A DNA stretch of 6,402 bases, from NCBI GenBank assembly GCA_021732965.1, contig JAKFVZ010000451.1, positions 1 to 6,402 of the forward strand, written 5' to 3'. The notes below the pieces were generated by a model. It saw nothing but the letters and a program-made list of their open reading frames with translations, was not told the origin of the DNA and ran no database searches. Positions within the stretch are counted from its first letter, which is position 1; every line of letters begins with the position of its first letter. Below, in pieces: positions 1-5,913 of this stretch. Origin of the DNA: Reyranella sp. (GTDB lineage: Bacteria; Pseudomonadota; Alphaproteobacteria; Reyranellales; Reyranellaceae). Made by a program: the position numbers and the translations under genes.

Positions 1-225
1 TGGCGATGCGTCATGCGTTGGGTCCCGCTTGTCTGTCTCGATCTGGAGCGCACATCGCTGCGGCCATGCGGCTCCCGTCCGGTGATGTCTTTATTGATCG
101 CAGTGCCGGCCCAGCCGGCATTGTTTCCTTCAGCTTCGACTCTGGCGGCACGCCGGCAGCCAATCCGGGCACCATTCGATTGACCATGGTTCCCGGGGGC
201 TCGCAACTTCGCGCTGGCAGCGTTC
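1..225. other. Left-edge stretch with no supportable gene
   Basis: No recognisable protein, RNA gene or repeat is visible on either strand. Several frames are open here, including a plus-strand frame from 6 to 323. That frame runs antisense through the GGDEF remnant, its product resembles no family I know, and no ribosome binding site precedes its start. The stretch is best read as intergenic or decayed sequence continuous with the pseudogene to its right. Confidence 0.5.
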
Positions 226-538
226 TTACACGCTCCGGTGCGCAACGACCTTGTTGTGGCCAGCAGCTTTGGCCTCATACAGGGCTTGGTCTGCCAGCTT
301 CAGCTGTTCCTGAGGATCAATGACTTTTCTCTCCCGCGCCGCTACGCCCAGGGACTGCAATGTACCCTCACAGTGACCAGCTTCCCATGGTCGGGTTGTC
401 GAAGCGTGCTGGGGTTTGGGCGCGCATGCAACAGCGGGCATGGCGCTGGGCCAGCGGCGTTTTTCTGCCCGTGGAGTCGATGTGAGGGGCGGCGAGAGCC
501 GAGGGGGCCAGACCGTCATAACGAGCCCAGTGAGTCAG
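226..538 (-). pseudogene. Decayed diguanylate cyclase (GGDEF domain) remnant
   Basis: The minus-strand frame ending at TAA 226-228 finishes with LGVAARERKVIDPQEQLKLA followed by DQALYEAKAAGHNKVV. This is the typical C-terminal end of a GGDEF domain (SLGVA strand, then the ADxALYxAKxxGRNxV helix). Farther upstream, in a different frame, 509-538 encodes LTHWARYDGL, matching the usual entry into a GGDEF domain (LAHxARxDxLTGLxNR). The two pieces are about 160 nt apart, whereas an intact domain would need roughly 360 nt. The GG(D/E)EF active-site loop and the DxDxFKxxND metal-binding segment are absent. The gene therefore seems to have lost an internal piece and changed frame, so no cyclase activity is expected. 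The C-terminal match is fairly secure; assigning 509-538 to the same gene is an inference, and the 5' limit of the remnant is unknown. Confidence 0.55.
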
Positions 539-713
539 GTTCTGACTCCTGGCTGCTGTTGCTGGCAGCCATTCTTCAACTGCGGCGTTGCACGTGCTGA
601 ATGGGATGGCATCTGCGACAGCATCATGAATCAGTGCGACGTGAGAGGTCGCCATTAGGGCGGTCGAGGACAGAGCTCCTGCGAGCAGATGGACAGCCGC
701 CAATCTTCCTGGA

Positions 714-1841
714 TCAGAAGTGGCGGGCGAAACGCAACCCAAGCGACTGGTTGAAATACTGGTCCGCGGCAAGCATCCGGTACTCGAGCTTTGCGTCCCA
801 TAATTTGTTCGCATACATCTGCACGCCCGCTTCGCCGTTCAGCAGCAGGCTGGCGCCGTAGGCATTCACCGAATAGGGCGAGCCGAACGCGTTGCCGCTG
901 ATTCGCCGGTAGTTGGTCGGGACATACATCGGCCCCGCGGCAATATACGGCCGCAATACTGCCGACCCGACATCGACCCGGCCGCCGACCTCGAGCATGG
1001 GATTGAACTGCACACCCGTCGAACTGCTGGGATCGACGGTGAGCGTCCCGGCCGATCCATTCATCTGCGTGCCGGAATCGTTCGTGAGGCCGACGCCGAT
1101 ATCGAGACGCGGCCTCAGGTAGACGGGATCGAAGGTGACCTGATACGCCCCGCGCAGCAGTATGCCGGCGCTCCAGCTATTGCTGTTACTCGTCAGGGTG
1201 CCGTTGCCGAACGGCAAGGTGCCGGTGGCTTGTTCCGTGGTGCTCGACAGACCCAGGGCCGCGGAAAGGTACAGCGGTCCCCTGACACGCTTGACCACAA
1301 CGGCGCCGTCGAAGGTGCGCTGCGATTCCTGGCCGACAGTGCTCTGCGCGGACATGGTCTTGGTGCCCAGCGCTCCGCCCAGGAACCAGCCCGGCCCGAC
1401 CTCGTATTGACCGCCGACCTGCCAGGAGATCGCCTGCGACGCGCCCTGTCCCGACGTCTCGCCCGTGAACTTGGCCCAGGTGCAGCTATCTTCCCCGAGT
1501 GCCGTCCCCGAGCCGATGAACACCGGACAGCTCTGCGTGCCGAACATCGTCGAGCCCGTGACGTCGAGGATGGACGGCAGGAACAGAAGTGCCGCGCCGA
1601 CAAAGACCAGCGCGACCGGCTGCCCGATCGGGACCTGTGTCGGGTTGTCCTTGTGATGCTTGAATTTCAGGATGGCGCCTACGGCGAAGCCCATACCGGC
1701 GGTGTAGGAGTTGACGGTGACCAACTTGGTCAGGTCGCTGTTGACGCCCACGACTTCCTGCGCCTTTGCCGGTCGATGCGACAACCCGACAGCCAGGCTC
1801 GCGGCCACGACGAGCCCGACGATTGTTATCCTGAAACTCAA
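714..1841 (-). CDS. Exported protein: IcmD/DotP-like segment fused to a putative outer-membrane beta-barrel
   Basis: The protein has 375 aa. The start is taken as TTG at 1841-1839 because GGGGA lies 5 nt upstream, a signal peptide follows directly, and the next in-frame ATG is codon 50. Residues 1-27 form a signal peptide (RIT, hydrophobic core, AKA|QE cleavage site). Residues about 35-101 contain two hydrophobic segments (about 45-60 and 75-92) joined by a KFKHHKDNPTQVPIGQP loop and followed by LLFLPSILDVTGSTMFG. From memory this closely matches IcmD/DotP, a small membrane protein of type IVB (Dot/Icm) secretion systems. Cys105 and Cys120 could form a disulfide in the linker. From about residue 137 to the end, alternating strands rich in Gly and aromatic residues (SWQVGGQYEVGPGWFLGGAL, YLRPRLDIGVGL, LRPYIAAGPMYV) and the ending LGLRFARHF with terminal Phe suggest an outer-membrane barrel with a BAM signal. 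IcmD alone is about 130 aa, so this is a fusion. No other Dot/Icm gene is visible. The function is unknown; the domain calls are by eye. Confidence 0.8.
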   Translation of the reverse strand: MSFRITIVGLVVAASLAVGLSHRPAKAQEVVGVNSDLTKLVTVNSYTAGMGFAVGAILKFKHHKDNPTQVPIGQPVALVFVGAALLFLPSILDVTGSTMFGTQSCPVFIGSGTALGEDSCTWAKFTGETSGQGASQAISWQVGGQYEVGPGWFLGGALGTKTMSAQSTVGQESQRTFDGAVVVKRVRGPLYLSAALGLSSTTEQATGTLPFGNGTLTSNSNSWSAGILLRGAYQVTFDPVYLRPRLDIGVGLTNDSGTQMNGSAGTLTVDPSSSTGVQFNPMLEVGGRVDVGSAVLRPYIAAGPMYVPTNYRRISGNAFGSPYSVNAYGASLLLNGEAGVQMYANKLWDAKLEYRMLAADQYFNQSLGLRFARHF

Positions 1842-2138
1842 ACTGATCCCCGGATCCCGAACGCCATGACACTCTTTGGTTAGTTGGCTGGATCGTACTT
1901 CAAGCCGGCAACAGAAGGCATGCTTTAACCCGGGGCCGCAAGGGACGGAGCCAAGATCAGAACCAAGGAGGAGGCCATGGTCAAAACCACGGCCAGCAAC
2001 AGAGGCAGGGCCGCCGCTCTTGGCGATCAGCGGCCGAGAGGAGTCGTGGACGTGTGCCCCGGGGTGCCTGGGCTGTGAAATAGCCGCACATGCACTTGAG
2101 TTGGCGGCTACCGGGGCCGGCGGTCGACGATGAGCGTC
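1842..2138. other. Intergenic region upstream of the IcmD-like/barrel gene
   Basis: About 300 bp lie between the start of the minus-strand barrel-fusion gene and the aldolase terminator. The stretch should carry the promoter of the barrel-fusion gene, but I could not identify a convincing -35/-10 pair. A plus-strand open frame covers most of it (1876-2133), but its TTG start lacks an SD and its product resembles no known family. The only notable signal is the short frame at 1977-2078, listed separately. Confidence 0.5.
1977..2078 (+). CDS. Possible 33-aa small ORF with a strong ribosome binding site
   Basis: ATG at 1977-1979 is preceded by AAGGAGG at 1965-1971 with a 5-nt spacer, a near-perfect SD. 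The frame runs 33 codons to TGA at 2076-2078 and encodes a basic N-terminal half (MVKTTASNRGRAAALGDQRP) and a Gly/Pro/Val-rich end. It resembles no family I recognise. It could be a genuine small protein, the surviving start of a gene whose remainder has decayed, or chance. It reads towards the aldolase terminator and lies between two minus-strand genes, so it would need its own promoter. No hydrophobic segment or leader-peptide codon run is present. Confidence 0.25.
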   Translation: MVKTTASNRGRAAALGDQRPRGVVDVCPGVPGL

Positions 2139-2182
2139 AAAGAAAAAGGGCTCGGAGTTACCCCAAAGGTCACCCCGAGCCC
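2139..2182 (-). terminator. Rho-independent terminator of the aldolase gene
   Basis: GGGCTCGG (2148-2155) pairs perfectly with CCGAGCCC (2175-2182). The stem continues inward with two interruptions (GT/AC and ACC/GGT pairs) to a small CCAAA loop at 2163-2167. Read on the minus strand, the stem is followed at once by TTTTTCTTT (2147-2139). The hairpin begins 27 nt after the aldolase stop codon. The plus-strand side of the stem has no T-run, so the element works in one direction, for the aldolase transcript. Confidence 0.88.
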
Positions 2183-2209
2183 CAATAAACAGCGCTTCGT
2201 CCGCTGGTC

Positions 2210-3130
2210 TTACATCTTGCCCTGGTAGATCGAGATGATCTTGTCGAGCATGTCGAGCGCCTCGGCGCGCGGGCGCTGGAAGGTGTTGCGGCCGATGATC
2301 GAGCCATTGGCGCCGCCGTCGCGCAGGCCGCGGATCTCGGTGAACAGGCCCTCGAGATCCTTCGCCTCGCCGCCCGAGAAGACCACGATGCGACGGTTAT
2401 TGAAGGTCGCCTGCATCACATGCTTGATGCGCGCGGGCAGGGTCGAGATGTCGACGTTGGCCTTCTCGTAGGCGGCCTTCGCCTCGGGCTGCCACAGCAC
2501 GTTGGTCGGCGGCTTCACCTTGATGATGTGGGCGCCGAGCAGGGCCGCGATGTGGGCGGCGTAGGCGCAGACGTCCATGGCGGTCTCGCCGGCCTTGTCG
2601 AGCTTGCCGCCGCGCGGATAGGACCACATGACCACGGCGAGGCCGACCGACTTGGCCTCGGCCGACAGCTCACGAATCTCTTCCATCATTTCGTACTGAT
2701 CTTCGGCACCCGGATAGATCGTGAAGCCGATCGCAGAGCAGCCCAGCCGCAGCGCGTCGGCCACCGTGGCCGTCACGGCCTGGTCCTTGTTGGTCGACAG
2801 CGAGTTGGCCGAGTTGACCTTGAGGATGGTCGGGATGGCGCCCGCGAAGGTGTCGGCACCGGCCTCGAGCGGGCCGAGCGGCGCGGCGTAGGCGTTCAGG
2901 CCGGCGTCGATGGCCAGCTGGTAGTGGTAATGCGGATCGTAGGCATCCGGGTTCGGCGCGAAGGAGCGGGCCGGGCCGTGCTCGAAGCCCTGGTCGACCG
3001 GCAGGATCACCATCTTGCCGGTGCCGCCGAGGCGGCCGTGCATCAGGATGCGGGCCAGGTTGGCCTTGGTGCCGGGGCAATCGCTCTCGTAATTGTCGAG
3101 GATCTTCTTGACGGTACGGGTGATTTTCAC
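2210..3130 (-). CDS. fbaB: Class I fructose-bisphosphate aldolase, DhnA/FbaB type
   Basis: This enzyme cleaves fructose 1,6-bisphosphate reversibly into dihydroxyacetone phosphate and glyceraldehyde 3-phosphate through a Schiff base, in cytosolic glycolysis/gluconeogenesis. The product has 306 aa, near the usual length for the family. GTG at 3130 is chosen as start because GGGAG lies 7 nt upstream and KITRTVKKIL is a typical N-terminus; the frame stays open upstream to an ATG at 3154 and a start at 3202, but neither has an SD. TIM-barrel landmarks are PVDQGFEHGP (44-53, catalytic-site Asp46), GFTIYPG (135-141), YPRGG (171-175), HIIKVKPP (201-208, Lys204 the likely Schiff-base lysine), VFSGGE (250-255, phosphate binding) and IIGRNTFQRP (278-287). 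All key residues are present. The gene stands alone, with its own terminator downstream and a divergent transporter gene upstream. Members of the wider family include transaldolase-like enzymes such as LsrF, but the DQGFEHGP form favours the aldolase. Confidence 0.93.
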   Translation of the reverse strand: MKITRTVKKILDNYESDCPGTKANLARILMHGRLGGTGKMVILPVDQGFEHGPARSFAPNPDAYDPHYHYQLAIDAGLNAYAAPLGPLEAGADTFAGAIPTILKVNSANSLSTNKDQAVTATVADALRLGCSAIGFTIYPGAEDQYEMMEEIRELSAEAKSVGLAVVMWSYPRGGKLDKAGETAMDVCAYAAHIAALLGAHIIKVKPPTNVLWQPEAKAAYEKANVDISTLPARIKHVMQATFNNRRIVVFSGGEAKDLEGLFTEIRGLRDGGANGSIIGRNTFQRPRAEALDMLDKIISIYQGKM

Positions 3131-3182
3131 GGTCCAGCTCCCAGGGCGGTTCATTCGAGGGGAAACGGAGCCGGTGATAGCG

Positions 3183-3212
3183 GTGCCGGGGGAGCGGTTC
3201 AAGCCCCGGCAC
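3183..3212. promoter_or_regulatory. Perfect 9-bp inverted repeat in the divergent intergenic region
   Basis: GTGCCGGGG (3183-3191) and CCCCGGCAC (3204-3212) are exact reverse complements separated by 12 nt. The repeat lies in the 185-bp space between the divergent aldolase (start 3130) and transporter (start 3316) genes, 53-82 bp upstream of the aldolase start. It could be an operator for a dimeric regulator or a hairpin in the aldolase leader. No T-run follows on either strand, so it is not a terminator. In sequence this rich in G and C, chance is a real alternative. Confidence 0.4.
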
Positions 3213-3315
3213 GGACGACTACCTGCCGCGTCATTGACCCCGGGGCGGACCTATGGACAGGCTGCGGCCCCCTGTTTGCCACAAAGCGACTGGCGAAACG
3301 GATAGAGGAGTATTG

Positions 3316-4635
3316 GTGCCGTCTCCCCCCTTGCCTCCGCGACCCGCGTCGTTCGCGGCGCGCCTGCCATTCTTCTTCGGCTGGGTGATCATCGCGATTG
3401 CGTTCCTGACGGTCGCGGTGAGCGTGACCACTCGCACCGCCTTCTCCCTGATGTTCCCGCCCATCGTCGACGAGTTCGGCTGGGACCGCGGCCTGGCGGC
3501 GGGCGCCTTCTCCTTCGGCTTCCTGGTGTCGGCGGTGATCAGCCCGGTCGTCGGCCGGACGATGGACCGTCGTGGGCCCCGGTTCGTGATCGAGATTGGC
3601 GTCGTGCTGACGGTGGCGGGCCTCCTGGGCGCGACCGTGATCAATTCGCCTTGGCAGCTCTACGCGACGCTCGGCGTCCTGGTGGGGGCGGGCGCCAACT
3701 GCATGAGCTTCTCGGTGCAGTCCCAGTACCTGCCCAACTGGTTTGTGCGCCGCCGCGCACTGGCGACCGGCATCGCCTTTTCCGGCGTGGGCGTCGGCGC
3801 GATCCTGATCCTGCCCTGGCTGCAGACGATCATCCTGAAGGACGGCTGGCGGAGTGCCTGCTGGGCACTCGGGCTGATGACCCTGTTCGTGCTGCTGCCG
3901 CTGAACCTGTTCGTGACCAAGCGGCCGCAGGATCTCGGCCTGCTGCCCGACGGTGCGAAGGAAGCGGGGACTGCCGCCGCGCGGCGCGCCGCGGCCATCG
4001 TCGATCCGCGCTGGGCCGCCATCGAATGGACGGTCGCCAGGGCCGCGCGGACGCACCGCTTCTGGTGGCTGTGCATCGGCTTCTTCAGCACGGGCTATGC
4101 CTGGTACGCGGTGCAGGTGCACCAGACCAAGTACCTGGTCGAGATCGGCTTCGGCCCGATGGAGGCGGCCTGGGCGCTGGGCCTCGTGGCGATGGTCGGC
4201 ATTCCCGGCCAGATCCTGCTTGGTGCGCTGTCGGACCGTATCGGCCGCGAGATCGTCTGGACGATCGCCGGCACCGGCTTCGTCATCTGCTATGCGGCGC
4301 TTCTGGCGCTCGGCGCCGGACCGTCGCAGCCGCTGCTCTACCTCATGGTGCTCTCGCAGGGCGTGCTGGGCTACTCCTTCACCAGCCTGATGGGCTCGGT
4401 GGTGGCCGAGATCTTCGAGGGCCCGCACTTCGGCTCGATCTTCAGCATCATCATGGTGTCGCTGCTGGCCGGCGGCGCGGCGGGACCTTGGATCACCGGC
4501 GTGCTCTACGACATGGAAGGCTCGTATCGCGTAGCGTTCGCCGTGGCGCTCGGCTTCAGCGCCCTCGGCGCCGCGTCGATCTGGTTCGCGTCGCCCGGCA
4601 AGGTCCGAATGGTTGCCGGGCGCGCGAAGGTTTGA
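3316..4635 (+). CDS. Major facilitator superfamily transporter (oxalate/formate or monocarboxylate-type)
   Basis: This is a 439-aa inner-membrane secondary transporter of the usual 12-helix length. GTG at 3316 is preferred because GAGGAG (3305-3310) sits 5 nt upstream; an in-frame ATG at 3253 would add 21 residues of uncharacteristic Arg/Pro-rich sequence. The first helix begins at about residue 19 (FFFGWVIIAIAF). Then come EFGWDRGLAAGAFSFGFLVS (53-72) and the MFS loop-2/3 signature GRTMDRRGPR (80-89). A cytoplasmic linker lies at about 200-245, and the equivalent loop of the second half is GALSDRIGRE (303-312). The EFGWDR segment and helix 1 style are typical of the oxalate/formate antiporter and monocarboxylate-transporter-like branch, so a small carboxylate is a likely substrate, but the sequence does not define it. 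The gene converges on the puuE-like gene with a 5-bp gap. Uptake of allantoin or a related compound is possible by context only. Confidence 0.9.
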   Translation: MPSPPLPPRPASFAARLPFFFGWVIIAIAFLTVAVSVTTRTAFSLMFPPIVDEFGWDRGLAAGAFSFGFLVSAVISPVVGRTMDRRGPRFVIEIGVVLTVAGLLGATVINSPWQLYATLGVLVGAGANCMSFSVQSQYLPNWFVRRRALATGIAFSGVGVGAILILPWLQTIILKDGWRSACWALGLMTLFVLLPLNLFVTKRPQDLGLLPDGAKEAGTAAARRAAAIVDPRWAAIEWTVARAARTHRFWWLCIGFFSTGYAWYAVQVHQTKYLVEIGFGPMEAAWALGLVAMVGIPGQILLGALSDRIGREIVWTIAGTGFVICYAALLALGAGPSQPLLYLMVLSQGVLGYSFTSLMGSVVAEIFEGPHFGSIFSIIMVSLLAGGAAGPWITGVLYDMEGSYRVAFAVALGFSALGAASIWFASPGKVRMVAGRAKV

Positions 4636-4640
4636 GCCAG

Positions 4641-5564
4641 CTACTCGTTGAGCCCTTTGCCGGGATACGGATGTGTGGCAATCCAGTGTTTCGCGATGTC
4701 GAGGCGCCTGGTGACCCAGACGCCTTCGTGCTTCTGGACGTAGTCGAGGAAGCGCCAGAGGCCGGCCATGCGGGCGGGATGGCCGATCAGGCGCTGGTGC
4801 AGGCCGACCGACATCATCTTGGGCTGGGTTGAGCCTTCCTTGTAGAGGACGTCGAACGCGTCCTTCACCAGGCCGAACCATTGGTCGGAATGGACCATGC
4901 CGGCGGCGTACTTGCCGTCGTTGTTGGTGAGCGAATAGGGGACGATCAGGTGCGGCTTGCCCTCGACGGTCTGCCAGAACGGTAGCTCCTCGCCGTAATA
5001 GTCGCTGTCGTAGGTGAAGCCGCCTTCCTCGATCAGCAGGCGGCGCGTGTTCACGCTGGGTCCATAGCGGCAATACCAGCCGGCCGGCCGCTCGCCGACG
5101 GTCTGTTCCAGCGACTTGATGGCCTTGCGGATGTGTTCGCGCTCCTCCTCTTCCGAGAGCTGAAAGTGACGCACCCAGCGCCAGCCGTGGCAGCACACGT
5201 CCCAGCCGGCGGCGCGGATCGCCTCGGCGGCCGGCAGGTTTCGCTCCAGCGCGAGCGCGCAGCCGAACACGGTGAGCGGCATGCCGCGTTCCTGGAAGGC
5301 GCGGTGGATGCGCCAGAAGCCGACCCGGCTGCCATACTCGAACATGCCTTCGCCGGCGAGATCGCGGCCCTTGAGGCCGATCGAGGAAGTGCTCGACTCG
5401 GTGAGGCCCGTCTCGGTGTAGCCCTCGCCGTCCTGAACGGAAGGCTCCGAGCCTTCCTCGAAGTTCACGACGAAGTTGATCGCGAGGCGTGCGCCGCCCG
5501 GCCATTTCGGATCGGGCGGGTTGGCACCATAGCCGATCAGGTCGCGTTTCGGTTCCCAGCTCAT
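4641..5564 (-). CDS. puuE: Allantoinase-like polysaccharide deacetylase family protein (PuuE type)
   Basis: The product has 307 aa, the normal length of PuuE, a NodB-fold cytosolic hydrolase that opens the allantoin ring to allantoate in purine catabolism. Family landmarks are RDLIGYGANPPDPKWPGGAR (7-26), VNFEEGSE (33-40, Glu where NodB deacetylases have the first Asp), FEYGSRVGFWRI (75-86), CCHGWRW (124-130), GERPAGWYCRYGPSVNTRR (157-175), YDSDYYGEELPFW (185-197), GLHQRLIGHPAR (254-265) and TRRLDIAKHW (285-294). ATG at 5564 is preceded by GAGGAG (5576-5571) with a 6-nt spacer and overlaps the TGA of the upstream gene as ATGA, which indicates translational coupling. It is the last gene of a minus-strand set and a paralogue of the broken copy at the right edge. 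The exact substrate is not proven: related proteins may act on other cyclic ureides or imides, and no uraD, uricase or ureidoglycolate gene is visible here. Confidence 0.85.
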   Translation of the reverse strand: MSWEPKRDLIGYGANPPDPKWPGGARLAINFVVNFEEGSEPSVQDGEGYTETGLTESSTSSIGLKGRDLAGEGMFEYGSRVGFWRIHRAFQERGMPLTVFGCALALERNLPAAEAIRAAGWDVCCHGWRWVRHFQLSEEEEREHIRKAIKSLEQTVGERPAGWYCRYGPSVNTRRLLIEEGGFTYDSDYYGEELPFWQTVEGKPHLIVPYSLTNNDGKYAAGMVHSDQWFGLVKDAFDVLYKEGSTQPKMMSVGLHQRLIGHPARMAGLWRFLDYVQKHEGVWVTRRLDIAKHWIATHPYPGKGLNE

Positions 5565-5893
5565 GACGGTCTCCTCACCAGTTCGGCGCCCATCTGGCGG
5601 GCGATGTCGGCAATCTTGTCGTTCCAGGTACGCATCGACAGCGTGCGCACCCCGGCCCTCAGGCAGGCGAGCGCATAGCCCGGCGCGTCGCCGCAATCGA
5701 CGATCAGCGTGAAGGCCACGTCCGGGAACTCTTTTCGCGCCCGCGCCTCGAGCGCCCCGAGGTAACCCGCACCGTAGAATGACGCGGCATCTTCAGGCGT
5801 CAGGAGGATCGGCGCCGTGCCCGCCGCGCGCGCGGCCAGCAGCGCCGCCTCGGTCTGCTTCCAGTCGCGTACCAGGATCATGGGGCGGTCCAT
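5561..5893 (-). CDS. Small alpha/beta protein of unknown function between two puuE-like copies
   Basis: The product has 110 aa and I cannot name its family. The sequence suggests a soluble protein with four or five alternating beta-alpha units: PMILVRD, a helix with TEAALLAARAAG, then APILLTPEDAASFYGAGYLG (27-46), then FTLIVDCGDAPGYALACLRA (61-80), VRTLSMR, and a last helix DKIADIARQMG. The DCGDAPGxALxxLRxG stretch looks conserved-site-like, and the pattern recalls half of a TIM barrel or a Rossmann-like fold; this is a visual guess. There is no signal peptide or membrane segment. The start is uncertain: ATG at 5893 is used, but GTG at 5902 and ATG at 5881 are in frame and none has a clear SD, as expected for a gene about 20 nt after the stop of its upstream neighbour. 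Its TGA overlaps the ATG of the intact puuE-like gene, so the two are probably made together. Confidence 0.72.
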   Translation of the reverse strand: MDRPMILVRDWKQTEAALLAARAAGTAPILLTPEDAASFYGAGYLGALEARARKEFPDVAFTLIVDCGDAPGYALACLRAGVRTLSMRTWNDKIADIARQMGAELVRRPS

Positions 5894-5913
5894 CGCCGCC
5901 ACAATACACGGTG

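Noticed and set aside
1230..1883. A 217-codon plus-strand frame opposite the IcmD-like/barrel gene
   Set aside because: The minus-strand gene has a signal peptide, a recognisable domain and a C-terminal Phe signature. The plus-strand product is highly charged and resembles nothing.
1876..2133. An 85-codon plus-strand frame from a TTG
   Set aside because: It has no SD, no recognisable motif, and a composition unlike the genes here.
3234..3258. TTGACC followed by TATGGA as a promoter for the transporter gene
   Set aside because: The spacer would be only 12 bp, too short for a sigma-70 promoter, and no better -10 lies at the proper distance.
3253..3315. ATG at 3253 as the transporter start
   Set aside because: The extension adds Arg/Pro/Lys-rich sequence absent from the family, and its upstream region is a poor SD, whereas GAGGAG is ideally spaced before GTG 3316.
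2420..3388. A 322-codon plus-strand frame across the aldolase gene
   Set aside because: It is the antisense shadow of a well-conserved aldolase. The product is low-complexity (Gly, Arg, Val, His, Asp) with no start signal.
3651..4832. A 393-codon plus-strand frame inside and beyond the transporter gene
   Set aside because: It overlaps the transporter in another frame, is Arg/Ala/Gly-rich, lacks an SD and ends inside the antisense of the puuE-like gene.
3199..5505. A 768-codon open frame on the minus strand covering the transporter and part of the puuE-like gene
   Set aside because: It is antisense to a clear 12-helix transporter gene and out of frame with the puuE-like gene. Its product is extremely rich in Arg, Ala, Gly and His with no domain pattern, as expected from the complement of GC-rich codons.
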